From DATMRS01 sp035566015 (GTDB taxonomy: Bacteria; Pseudomonadota; Alphaproteobacteria; Sphingomonadales; Sphingomonadaceae), in contig DATMRS010000020.1 of the NCBI GenBank assembly GCA_035566015.1, positions 62,001 to 126,000 of the forward strand: a stretch of DNA of 64,000 bases. The letters are read 5' to 3'. Shown here piece by piece: positions 50,448 to 59,000 of this stretch. The notes beneath the pieces are model-generated. The model did no database searches and was not told the origin of the DNA. It was given only the letters and a program-made list of their open reading frames with translations. Within the stretch, counting starts at the first letter, position 1, and each line of letters opens with the position of its first letter. Both the position numbers and the translations under genes were made by a program.

Positions 50448-52186
50448 AATTGCCGCTGCTCCTCGCCTCCGCCGCAATGATGGCCGCGCCGTCGATGCCT
50501 TCACCTGCGCCGCCCGCTGCCGTGCGTCTGCCCGGCTTCGCCGCCGCCCTCGCGCAGTCCGCCCCTATCGCATCGCCAGCGGCCTGGACGATTATTCCGG
50601 AGGCGGAGGCCTGGGCCGCGCTCACCCACGCGTCGGGCATCGATCGTCAGCAAGCCCGCTGGGCGCGCGCGCGCAGCCTGATCGGACGAGGACGCGGGGC
50701 CGATGCGCTGGGCGTGCTCGACGTCATGGCCGGCGACGATCCCGATCTTGCGATCGTCGATGCGTGGCGGCTGGCGCATGGCGCGGCGCTGACACTGATG
50801 AGCCATTTCCGCGACGCCGCCAACGAACTCGCCGGCGCGGGCCTCACCGCCAATGCCGAGGCCTGCGCCTGGCGGCTGCGCGCGTCGGCCGAGGCCGGCG
50901 AGGCAAAGGCCGCGCTGGCCGCCTTTCCCTGCGCCCAGCCGGCGATCGTGGCGCGTCCGATCGAGGCGAGAAAGCCGTTCATCCTTGCGCTCGCGCGTGC
51001 GGCGGTCGAGGACGGAAAACCCGATCTGGCGCTTCGCTGGCTCGGCGCGCTCGCCGATCGCGATTCGGCGGCGAACCTCCTTCGCGGCCGCGCTTATGGC
51101 CTGCTTGGCCGACGTCAGGAAGCCCGCCTGCGGCTGGCACGGGTCGAGCGGAGCGGAACCGCGCCCGAACGCATGGACGCGCGCCTGAGCCTGATCGAGG
51201 CAGGCGTTGCGAACGATTGGCTCAGCCGTCGCGACGCGCTTCGGCAGCTTGAGGCGCTGCGCTATGTCTGGCGCGGCGGCGCGATCGAGGAGCGGGCGCT
51301 GCGCCTTGCCTATCGCCTCGCCACCCAGGGCGACAATCTGGATGAGACGCTCCGCATCGGCGCGACCCTGTTCCGCTTCTTCGATCCCGTGCGGCAGGGC
51401 CCCGATTTCCTGCCGGGCCTGCAGGCGCGGCTCGCGGCCGCGCTGGAGCCGGAGAGCAAGGTCCCGCTCATTCACGCCGCCGGCCTCTTCTGGGACTATC
51501 GCGACCTGCTCCCCGGCGGCGCTGAAGGCGATCTGATGGTGAGCAAGCTGGGCGCGCGGCTTCAGGCCGCCGGCCTGTATGAGCGCGCCGCCGAATTGTT
51601 CGAGCACCAGTTGCTCGTGCGCGCCAGCGATCTCGCGCAGGGGCCGCTGTCGGCGAAGGTCGCCACGCTCTACATCCTGGCGGGGCGCCCCGATCGCGCG
51701 ATCGTCGCGATGCGCAAGACCGCGAAGGTCGATTATCCCGACGCGATGCTCTTCGCCCGCAAGCGGGTGGAGGCCGTCGCGCTCAGCCAGCTGAACCGGG
51801 TGCCCGAGGCGTTCGCGGTGCTTCAGGGCGTTCCCGATGCTGCCGCGATCCGCGCCGAAATCGCCTGGAAGAAGCATGATTGGGCAAAGGTCGCAGCGGA
51901 AACGGAGGGACAATTGCCCGGTGCCGGGCACCTGACCGACGTCGATCAGGCGATCGTGCTCCGCCGCGCCATCGCCCTCGCCATGCTCGGCCGGGAGGAG
52001 GCGTTGTCGGCGCTGCACGCGCGCTATGCCCCCTCATTCGCTCCGCTGCCGAACGGCGCCGCCTTCGCGATGCTGACGGCCAAGCCCGGATCCATCGATC
52101 CCACCGCGATCGCCAAGGCGATGGCGTCGCTGCCCGCCGCCTCGCCGGCCGGCGAGCTGGGCGATCTGATCGAAGCGGGAAAATAG
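50444..52186 (+). CDS. Exported helical-repeat (TPR-like) protein, flagellar context
   Basis: A 580-aa protein from a GTG start that overlaps the preceding stop. A signal peptide (about 1-45, LPLLLASAAMMAAPSMPSP) is followed by repeated helix pairs rich in Ala and Leu across about 70-560, for example RARSLIGRGRGADALGVLDV, NLLRGRAYGLLGRRQEARLR and AKVATLYILAGRPDRAIVAM. They fit TPR/SEL1-type solenoids. Rhizobial MotC is also a periplasmic helical protein tied to stators, so a MotC-like role is possible but not shown. Confidence 0.6.
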   Translation: MKLPLLLASAAMMAAPSMPSPAPPAAVRLPGFAAALAQSAPIASPAAWTIIPEAEAWAALTHASGIDRQQARWARARSLIGRGRGADALGVLDVMAGDDPDLAIVDAWRLAHGAALTLMSHFRDAANELAGAGLTANAEACAWRLRASAEAGEAKAALAAFPCAQPAIVARPIEARKPFILALARAAVEDGKPDLALRWLGALADRDSAANLLRGRAYGLLGRRQEARLRLARVERSGTAPERMDARLSLIEAGVANDWLSRRDALRQLEALRYVWRGGAIEERALRLAYRLATQGDNLDETLRIGATLFRFFDPVRQGPDFLPGLQARLAAALEPESKVPLIHAAGLFWDYRDLLPGGAEGDLMVSKLGARLQAAGLYERAAELFEHQLLVRASDLAQGPLSAKVATLYILAGRPDRAIVAMRKTAKVDYPDAMLFARKRVEAVALSQLNRVPEAFAVLQGVPDAAAIRAEIAWKKHDWAKVAAETEGQLPGAGHLTDVDQAIVLRRAIALAMLGREEALSALHARYAPSFAPLPNGAAFAMLTAKPGSIDPTAIAKAMASLPAASPAGELGDLIEAGK

Positions 52187-52214
52187 GCGCCGACACCCGC
52201 GCGAATACGCGTGT

Positions 52215-52240
52215 CCCGTCGCCCCAGCCGGAGCGACGGG
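52215..52240. terminator. Hairpin between the helical-repeat gene and flgL
   Basis: 8-bp arms CCCGTCGC / GCGACGGG around 10 nt, between convergent stops. No U-tract on either side. Confidence 0.45.
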
Positions 52241-52265
52241 ATAGAGCTCTCGCCTTGATGGACCC

Positions 52266-53177
52266 TCAAGCGCCGAGGAAGTTCACCAGCGACAGGTTGC
52301 TGAGCTTGCTGAAGGCTGAATAGGAGGCGTTCAGGATCGTCGTGCGTGTCGTGATATCGATCGCGACCTGCCCCAGATCGGCATCTTCGGCATCGCCGAT
52401 CACCTGCGTGAGCAGCGTCGCGCGGTCCTCGGAGCGCTTGCCGAGCGCCTCCACCTGATTCTGCGTGTCGCCATTCCTGCCGTTGACCGAACGGACACCC
52501 GACAGGCCCGCGTCGATCTGGCCCATCGCCGTCTTCAGCCCTTCCATCTGCGCGTCCGTCAGCTTTGCGCCGAACGGGCCGAGCGCCGCGAGCGTGCTGA
52601 ACGCCTCCACAAGGCCCGTGCCGATGTCGCTCGCGCCGATGCCATATTGCAGATCGATATTGTCCCCCAACCGTGCGGAGGCGCGGACATCGTCATTGGC
52701 GAAGGCCGCGTCGGGATCGATCCCCGCCATGTCGGCCAGCGTCTGCGGCAGGAAGGGGCGCGTGTCGGTTTGCGAACCGGCGAAGATCGGGACGCCGGCC
52801 TCGGTCGTGTTCAGCGCATTGCGGAAATCGTTGAACGCGCCTTCGATCGCCGAATCAAGGCTGGGCGAATCGCCGGTGCCGACCGCATTCAGCAGCTTCG
52901 CCTTCAACGCGCTGACGCTGTCGTCGATCGCCGTCAGACTGACGTCGTAAAAACCAAGTGTCGTGTCCACCCGGCTGGCGACCTTGCTCTGCGCCTGCTG
53001 CTGCGCCAGCATTGAGGACGCCGAAAGCACGCGCGGGGCGTCACTGCCGAGGCCAGCATAATCCTGTACCTTCTTCTGGGTGCTGAGCTGCATGTTCGCG
53101 TCGGCAAGGCTTTGCTGCGCGCGCTGCATCGCGGTCGACAAGCTGTTCTGGAATGCCAGGGTGGCGACCCGTGTCAT
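52266..53177 (-). CDS. flgL: Hook-filament junction protein FlgL
   Basis: Second hook-associated junction protein, 303 aa. N-terminal flagellin-like helix (MTRVATLAFQNSLSTAMQRA, SLADANMQLSTQKKVQDYAG) and C-terminal mirror helix (ATLLTQVIGDAEDADLGQVA, TILNASYSAFSKLSNLSLVN). ATG at 53177 has AAGGAG upstream, 11 bp after the flgK stop. Final gene of flgE-flgK-flgL. Confidence 0.92.
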   Translation of the reverse strand: MTRVATLAFQNSLSTAMQRAQQSLADANMQLSTQKKVQDYAGLGSDAPRVLSASSMLAQQQAQSKVASRVDTTLGFYDVSLTAIDDSVSALKAKLLNAVGTGDSPSLDSAIEGAFNDFRNALNTTEAGVPIFAGSQTDTRPFLPQTLADMAGIDPDAAFANDDVRASARLGDNIDLQYGIGASDIGTGLVEAFSTLAALGPFGAKLTDAQMEGLKTAMGQIDAGLSGVRSVNGRNGDTQNQVEALGKRSEDRATLLTQVIGDAEDADLGQVAIDITTRTTILNASYSAFSKLSNLSLVNFLGA

Positions 53178-53188
53178 GATCTTCTCCT

Positions 53189-55285
53189 TCAATGCACCAT
53201 GTTGAGCAGCGCGTCGTACATGCTGCTCACCGTCGTCAGGACGCGCGCCGCCGCCGAATAGCTGTTCTGCAGGACCACCATCTGCGCCAGTTCCTCGTCG
53301 ACATTGACGCCCGAGAAGGTGTCGCGGCGGTTGATGGCATCGTCGCGGCGTGCGGCGGTGTCGGTCATCACGCCCTTCGCCTCGGCCGCCTGCGATCCCA
53401 ATGTCCCGAACAGCTGGTTGGCGAACAGGCCGATGCTGCTCTTGCCGTCCTTGCCGAGATCGACCGACCCGCTCAGCGCATCGATGAAGGTGGTTGCGCC
53501 GGTGGTGTCGCCGGCGCCGACGCCCTTCTCGCCCACCGCCGCGCCGGTCTGCAATGTCGCCAGCGGCAGGTTCGCCGGATCGGAAAAGATGTCCTTGCGC
53601 ACCTGGGCGGAAGAAAGGCCGCTGGCGGCGCCGGTGAGACCGGACAGTGCGGAGAAGGACAGGCCCGTACCCAGCCTGTTTGTGGAATCCGACGGGATGG
53701 AGATCGTCGCGCCGCTCGACGCCTGATTGGGCGTGAAGCGGATCTGTCCGCGATCGTCGAGCGCGAAGCTGCCGAACTTCTGGAGCGGACTGCCGTTCAG
53801 CCCGTCGATCACGTCGCCGAACGTCTGGCCCGTCGCACCCGTCAGCGTGTAGCTGCCCAGCTCGCGGCCGACGGCGTCGCGCAGCACGATATGCGCGGTC
53901 TGGTCCGCCGCGAAGCCGGTGGGATCGGCGGCCGAGAAGCCCGCCGGCACCAGCGCGTTCGTGTCGCTGCGGATCACGTCGTTGAGGCCGAAATATTGCG
54001 AGAAGCCGACGCCCGCGCGATCGCTGGGGCTGTCGGGGTCCTGCGCGATCGCAACGCCCGTTCCGGCGACCGTCGCCGCGATCCGAAGCGTGCCATCGGC
54101 CGCAAGGCTGGCGACGCCCTGCCCTCCCAGCCCGGCGTTGATCGCATCCAGCGCATCATTCACTGTCGCGGCCGGGCCGAGCGCGTCGAAATCGATGCTC
54201 GTCCTCGCGAGGACCGTTCCATCCGTCGCGGTCACGGCGAACACCGCCTTGCCGGTGAAGCCCAGCCGGTCGCCGCCGACAAGGCCGCTTGGCCGCCCCT
54301 CCAGCGAGGACGGTGCGGGGGCCGTCGTCCCGGCATTGGAGGCGCGGTTCATCGTCTCCGCAAGGCCTGTGAACAGCACGCCCAGTTTTTCCTGATAATC
54401 GGGCAATGTCTTGTCGCGCAGTTGCAGCACGCCGCCCAGCTTTCCGCCGATCGATCCACCGTCGATCTTCTCGCCGGTCGCCGCACCGGCACCGGAACCG
54501 TCGGCGAAGCGGATATCGATCGACGGATAGGCCGCCTGCGATCCGCCGCTCCCATCGGGATAGCTGAGCTGGCGCAGCCTGCCGTCGAGCAGCACCTGCC
54601 CCGACGCGGTGTCGATATTGATCCGGCCATCAGGCTGCTCGCGAATGGTGACGTTAGCGAGCCCGCTCAATTCCTGAAGCGCCGACATCCGCTGGTCCGC
54701 CGCGCCGGACGTACTGCGGCCAAGCGCCTGAAGTTGCGCGACCGAATTGTTGAGATCGTCGATCTTCGCAAGCAGGCCGTTGATCTGCTTGACCGTCGAG
54801 ACGACGTCCGAGGCCACGTTCGCGCGCAAGCCGTCCGCATCGTCGCGCATCTGCCCGATCGACTGAAGTGTCGCCTGGGCGGTGTTGACGAACGTGTTGC
54901 GGGTCTGATCGGGCGCCTGCGATCCCGTCATCCGGGTCGCGGACGCGAGGAGCGCGTCGAGCTGCGCCGGCAGCCCGGTATCGGCGCCCGGCGCGCCGAG
55001 ATAGGATTGGAGCTGATCGAGATAGTTCGAAACGATCTCGGCCTGCCCCGCATCGCCCGCGCGGCGATAGACGGTGCTTTCCAGAAAGCGATCGGCCACC
55101 CGCTCGGGCTCGCCCACGACGACGCCGCTCACCCGGCCGGCCGCCACATTGGTGGTGACGATCGTCCTCTCGCGCGCATAGCCCGGCGTGTTGACGTTCG
55201 CGATATTGTTGGAAACCGCGGCCATCCCGGCTTGCGACGCGGCAAGGCCGGATTTGGCGGAACCGAGAATGTCGTTCAGCGACAC
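53189..55285 (-). CDS. flgK: Hook-filament junction protein FlgK
   Basis: First junction protein between hook and filament, 698 aa, at the long end for the family. N-terminal domain SAKSGLAASQAGMAAVSNNI then ANVNTPGYARE, and C-terminal GVNVDEELAQMVVLQNSYSA and ARVLTTVSSMYDALLNMV are both classic. The middle has low-complexity Gly/Ala-rich domains. Middle gene of flgE-flgK-flgL. Confidence 0.95.
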   Translation of the reverse strand: MSLNDILGSAKSGLAASQAGMAAVSNNIANVNTPGYARERTIVTTNVAAGRVSGVVVGEPERVADRFLESTVYRRAGDAGQAEIVSNYLDQLQSYLGAPGADTGLPAQLDALLASATRMTGSQAPDQTRNTFVNTAQATLQSIGQMRDDADGLRANVASDVVSTVKQINGLLAKIDDLNNSVAQLQALGRSTSGAADQRMSALQELSGLANVTIREQPDGRINIDTASGQVLLDGRLRQLSYPDGSGGSQAAYPSIDIRFADGSGAGAATGEKIDGGSIGGKLGGVLQLRDKTLPDYQEKLGVLFTGLAETMNRASNAGTTAPAPSSLEGRPSGLVGGDRLGFTGKAVFAVTATDGTVLARTSIDFDALGPAATVNDALDAINAGLGGQGVASLAADGTLRIAATVAGTGVAIAQDPDSPSDRAGVGFSQYFGLNDVIRSDTNALVPAGFSAADPTGFAADQTAHIVLRDAVGRELGSYTLTGATGQTFGDVIDGLNGSPLQKFGSFALDDRGQIRFTPNQASSGATISIPSDSTNRLGTGLSFSALSGLTGAASGLSSAQVRKDIFSDPANLPLATLQTGAAVGEKGVGAGDTTGATTFIDALSGSVDLGKDGKSSIGLFANQLFGTLGSQAAEAKGVMTDTAARRDDAINRRDTFSGVNVDEELAQMVVLQNSYSAAARVLTTVSSMYDALLNMVH

Positions 55286-55337
55286 GGGAGGAATCCTTCA
55301 AACAGGGAAAACGGAAAGGCCGGGCCAGACGACAGGA

Positions 55338-56654
55338 TCAGCGCTTCATGTCGTTGAGTTCCTGAAGCATCTGATCGACCGTGGTAACGATCTTGGAAGA
55401 CGCGCTGTAGGCGCGCTGGAACCGGATCATGTTGGTGAACTCGGTCGCCAGATCGGCATTGGACGCCTCAAGCTGCCTGGAGGCGATCTTGCCCGATCCC
55501 TGCGTATCTGCGGGGTTTATCAGGGCATTTCCCGAATCGTCCGACGCCATATAGGCGTTGCCCTGGATCGCCGTCAGTCCGTCGGGGTTGGCGAAAGTCG
55601 CCAGCGGAAGCTGATAGATGGCGCGCATCGTGCCATTCTCGAAAACCGCGCTGACGATGCCGCTTTCGGAGATGTTGACGTCAGTCACCGCCCCCAGCAG
55701 GCCGCCGTCCGCCGACGAAGCGAGCAGCGCCGACTGGTCGCTGGACTGGGTCAGGCCATCAAGCCCGCCGTCGGTGCCGAGCGCAAGCTTGATCGGGGAG
55801 GCGCCGGCGCCATTGGTCCAGGCGGGGGTGATATCGGCGAACAGGCCGGCATCCGATCCAGCGAGATCGAGGCTGCCGTCCGGATTGAACTTCACCGTGC
55901 CGCTGGCCAGCACGCCGTCATTGCCCGGCGTGGTGACGTCCGTCTTCGGATTGACGTAGACTTCGGCTTTCCACGTATTGGTCGCCGTCTTGACGAAACC
56001 GAACGTCAGATGATGCGCATTGCCCTGCGCGTCATAGACGTCGACCGAACGCGAGAATTGCGGCGCCACCGTACCGTTTGCGATATCGCCGGCCGCATAA
56101 GAGGCGGCATTGGCGATAGGTTCGGTCGTCGATTGCAGGTTGACGCGCAGCGCGACCTTGCTGGTTGGCTGCGCGGTGCCCGACAGCGAATTGATGTTCA
56201 CAGTCTGAAGCTCGTTCAGATTGCCGTTGTTCACGAACTTGCCGCTGGCGTCGAGCGGCCAGCCCTGAAGATAATAGCCCGCCGTGTTGAACAGATTGCC
56301 CTGCTTGTCCGGCGAGAAGGAGCCGGCGCGCGTATAGGCGATCTTGCTGTCGGCGCCGGTGCCGTCGCGCACGACGAAGAAGCCGTTGCCGTCGATCGCC
56401 AGATCGGAATTGCTGCTCGCCGCCTGCAACAGGCCGTTCTTGGAGATCAGCGATTTCGAAACGGCGCTGACGCCGCCCGCCGAATAATCGCCGCTGCCCT
56501 GGCCGCTGCCGCTGACGAGCGTGCTGAAATCGGCCTGCACATTCTTGTAGCCGACCGTGTTGACGTTGGTGATGTTGTCGGCAACCGTCGCCATGGCGCT
56601 CGATTGGGCGGCGAGGCCCGAAACCCCGGCATAAAGAGCGGAATAGAGGCTCAC
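55338..56654 (-). CDS. flgE: Flagellar hook protein FlgE
   Basis: Hook subunit of 438 aa. N-terminal SLYSALYAGVSGLAAQSSAM then ATVADNITNVNTVGYKN, the IDGNGFFVVRD and AYTRAGSFSPDKQGNL core segments, and the C-terminal ASNADLATEFTNMIRFQRAY. It heads flgE-flgK-flgL and diverges from flbT across a 171-bp control region with two flagellar elements. Confidence 0.96.
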   Translation of the reverse strand: MSLYSALYAGVSGLAAQSSAMATVADNITNVNTVGYKNVQADFSTLVSGSGQGSGDYSAGGVSAVSKSLISKNGLLQAASSNSDLAIDGNGFFVVRDGTGADSKIAYTRAGSFSPDKQGNLFNTAGYYLQGWPLDASGKFVNNGNLNELQTVNINSLSGTAQPTSKVALRVNLQSTTEPIANAASYAAGDIANGTVAPQFSRSVDVYDAQGNAHHLTFGFVKTATNTWKAEVYVNPKTDVTTPGNDGVLASGTVKFNPDGSLDLAGSDAGLFADITPAWTNGAGASPIKLALGTDGGLDGLTQSSDQSALLASSADGGLLGAVTDVNISESGIVSAVFENGTMRAIYQLPLATFANPDGLTAIQGNAYMASDDSGNALINPADTQGSGKIASRQLEASNADLATEFTNMIRFQRAYSASSKIVTTVDQMLQELNDMKR

Positions 56655-56716
56655 ATCTTTCTCCGTTCATGGTGGTCGGCGGGAGGCGATCCGACGTCCC
56701 GTCCTTATCCGTCTCC

Positions 56717-56726
56717 ATTGTAGGAG
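56717..56726 (-). promoter_or_regulatory. Flagellar CTCCTACAAT element, flgE operon
   Basis: Minus-strand CTCCTACAAT, one base off consensus, 62 bp before the flgE start. Confidence 0.6.
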
Positions 56727-56750
56727 GGCGGAATGGGGCACCAAAGCCCA

Positions 56751-56763
56751 GGTAAATTTTGCC
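56751..56763. promoter_or_regulatory. GG(T/C)AA-N3-TTGCC inverted repeat between flgE and flbT
   Basis: GGTAAATTTTGCC, one mismatch from a perfect palindrome, placed almost midway between the divergent flgE and flbT elements (24 and 27 bp away). Unlike the fliF and fliL sites it does not touch the -35 region. Confidence 0.5.
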
Positions 56764-56790
56764 TAGCGGATTTCTGCCATCGATCCGCTC

Positions 56791-56800
56791 ATCCTATAAT
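56791..56800 (+). promoter_or_regulatory. Flagellar ATCCTATAAT element, flbT-fliI operon
   Basis: ATCCTATAAT, one base off consensus, 25 bp before the flbT start. Confidence 0.65.
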
Positions 56801-56825
56801 GGGTGGGTAACGAGAGGGATTTGGC

Positions 56826-57230
56826 ATGGCGCTCCGCATCACATTGCGCGACGGGGAGAAGATGATCCTGAACGGGGCGGTGCTCCGCGCCGTCGGCCGC
56901 ACGCAGCTCTGCCTGGAAAACACCGCCGCTATCCTGCGAGGACGCGACGTGATGAGCCCCGACGAGGCCAATACGCCCGCCAAACGGCTCTATTTCGCCT
57001 GCATGATGGCCTATATCGATCCCGACGATCTGGGCCGGCATCGCGACAATATCCTGATCCTCGTCCAGGATCTGCTGGGGGCCTTCCGGTCCGCCGAGGC
57101 GAAGTCGATCTGTGCCGCCTTTGCGGAGAAGGTGGCGACGGGCCAATTCTATCGCGCGCTTTCGGATTGCCGCTGGCTGATCGCCTATGAGGCCGAGGCG
57201 CTCGCGCGTATTCCGGCGATGGCCGAATAG
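56826..57230 (+). CDS. flbT: Flagellin synthesis regulator FlbT
   Basis: Post-transcriptional regulator of flagellin; in Caulobacter it binds the flagellin mRNA leader and promotes its decay until the hook is complete. The 134-aa product shows the family pattern LRITLRDGEKMILNGAVL, ENTAAILRGRDVMSPDEA, TPAKRLYFACMMAYID and ALSDCRWLIAYE. Its usual partner flaF is not adjacent and not in the window. First gene of flbT-fliI-fliJ-lytic transglycosylase. Confidence 0.9.
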   Translation: MALRITLRDGEKMILNGAVLRAVGRTQLCLENTAAILRGRDVMSPDEANTPAKRLYFACMMAYIDPDDLGRHRDNILILVQDLLGAFRSAEAKSICAAFAEKVATGQFYRALSDCRWLIAYEAEALARIPAMAE

Positions 57231-57241
57231 GCGTTTCGCCG

Positions 57242-58579
57242 GTGCCAACGCTTGCATCCGCCGCCGCGGGATTGCGCGCGCTCGTGCCCGACCAGCGCTA
57301 CGGCCGCGTAGTGGCGGTGCGCGGCGCGCTGATCGAGGCGGAGGGACTCGCGGGCGCGGCCCAGATCGGCTCGCGAATCCGCATCGCCGCGCCAGCGGGC
57401 ACCGTCGAGGCCGAAGTGACCGGACTCGATCGCGGCGTCGCCCAATGCCTGCCGTTCAGCGATCCGCAGGGCATCGCATCGGGAACCCGTGCCGATCTGA
57501 TCGCCGGCCAGTTCACGCTTCGCCCCTCGGCGGCGTGGCTGGGCCGCATGATCGATGGCCTCGGCCGGCCGATCGACGGCAAGGGGCCGTTGTCGAACGG
57601 GATTACGCCACGTCCGATCAAGGCTGCGCCGCCGCTCGCCTCCGCCCGGTCGCGCGTGGGCGCGAAGGTCGAAACCGGCGTATCCGCGCTCGATATCTTT
57701 GCGCCGCTCTGCCGGGGGCAGCGGCTCGGCCTGTTCGCGGGTTCGGGCGTCGGCAAATCCACATTGCTGTCGATGCTGGCGCGCTGGACCGAATGCGACG
57801 TCGCCGTCATCGGCCTTGTCGGCGAGCGCGGACGCGAGGTTCAGGAGTTCGTTGAGGACGATCTCGGCCCCGAGGGGCTGGCGCGCAGTGTCGTCGTCGT
57901 CGCGACGTCGGACGAGCCCGCGCTGATGCGCCGCCAGGCCGCCTGGACGACACTGGCCGTGGCCGAGCATTTCCGCGACGAAGGGCTGAACGTCCTGTGC
58001 CTGATGGATTCGGTGACGCGCTTCGCCATGGCGCAGCGCGAAATCGGGCTGGCAAGCGGCGAGCCCCCCGCAACGAAAGGCTATACGCCGACCGTTTTCG
58101 CCGAGCTGCCCCGCCTGCTCGAACGGGCCGGCCCCGGCTTGCCGGGACAGGGATCGATCACCGGCCTGTTCACCGTGCTGGTCGACGGCGACGATCATAA
58201 TGAGCCGATCGCGGATGCGGTTCGCGGCATTCTCGACGGCCATATCGTCATCACCCGCAAGATAGCCGAGCGCGGCCGCTATCCGGCGATCGACATTCTC
58301 AAATCGATATCGCGCACGCTGCCGCATGCGCATGAAGAGACCCAGAATCGGCTGCGCCTGGAGGCGCGGCGCATCCTCTCCACCTATGGCGACATGGAGG
58401 AGATGGTGCGGCTGGGGGCCTATCGCCCGGGCGCCAATGCCGAGGTGGACGAAGCGATCCGCCTCGCCCCGCTGATCGAGACGCTCATCAGCCAGAAAAA
58501 GCTCGAACGCGGCTCGGCGCGGGACGCCTTCGAGAAACTCGCGGCCCTGTTGGAGACCGACCATGAAAACGCCCTTTGA
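57242..58579 (+). CDS. fliI: Flagellum-specific ATPase FliI
   Basis: Export ATPase related to F1-beta, cytoplasmic, assembling with FliH and FliJ at the export gate. 445 aa from a GTG at 57242. Walker A is visible in GLFAGSGVGKSTLLSMLARW (about 160-180), then GLVGERGREVQEFVEDDLG, Walker B LNVLCLMDSVTRFAMAQREI, and GLASGEPPATKGYTPTVFAE. Complete. Overlaps fliJ by 17 bp. Confidence 0.96.
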   Translation: MPTLASAAAGLRALVPDQRYGRVVAVRGALIEAEGLAGAAQIGSRIRIAAPAGTVEAEVTGLDRGVAQCLPFSDPQGIASGTRADLIAGQFTLRPSAAWLGRMIDGLGRPIDGKGPLSNGITPRPIKAAPPLASARSRVGAKVETGVSALDIFAPLCRGQRLGLFAGSGVGKSTLLSMLARWTECDVAVIGLVGERGREVQEFVEDDLGPEGLARSVVVVATSDEPALMRRQAAWTTLAVAEHFRDEGLNVLCLMDSVTRFAMAQREIGLASGEPPATKGYTPTVFAELPRLLERAGPGLPGQGSITGLFTVLVDGDDHNEPIADAVRGILDGHIVITRKIAERGRYPAIDILKSISRTLPHAHEETQNRLRLEARRILSTYGDMEEMVRLGAYRPGANAEVDEAIRLAPLIETLISQKKLERGSARDAFEKLAALLETDHENAL

Positions 58580-59000
58580 CGGCGCGATTCGCGTCCGGCG
58601 GCGCGAGATCGACGATATGCGTATCGCGATCGGCGTCCAGATCAACCAGCTCGTTCAGGTGGAGACTGCACAGGCGGAGATACAGGCCGAAATGTCGCAC
58701 GAACGCGATGTCGCGGCGGACGACGCGCTGCTCTCCTCGCATGCCTACATGATGCGGATGCGCGCGGAGCGCGAGCGGCTGGCCGAGGATCAGGCGATGA
58801 TCGACGCACGGCTGGCGCAGCTTCGCGCCAAGGCGATGGCGGCCTATGGCCCCTTCAAGGCGATCACCACCGCCGCCGACACCTATCGCGACGAGGCGGC
58901 GCAGGCCGCCGCCAATGCCGAGCAGTCGCATCTGGACGACCTTTCCGCCGCCAACCTGGTGCGCGGCCAGCTCGTCCTGCGCCGGTCCGGCACGCGATGA
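58563..59000 (+). CDS. fliJ: Flagellar export chaperone-like protein FliJ
   Basis: A 145-aa all-helical protein predicted to form an antiparallel coiled coil (about 15-140), as FliJ does inside the FliI ring. No strong motif exists for FliJ; the call rests on the helical, charged composition (IRVRRREIDDMRIAIGVQIN, RAERERLAEDQAMIDARLAQ), the length, and the overlap with fliI. The ATGA overlap leads into the next gene. Confidence 0.8.
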   Translation: MKTPFDGAIRVRRREIDDMRIAIGVQINQLVQVETAQAEIQAEMSHERDVAADDALLSSHAYMMRMRAERERLAEDQAMIDARLAQLRAKAMAAYGPFKAITTAADTYRDEAAQAAANAEQSHLDDLSAANLVRGQLVLRRSGTR

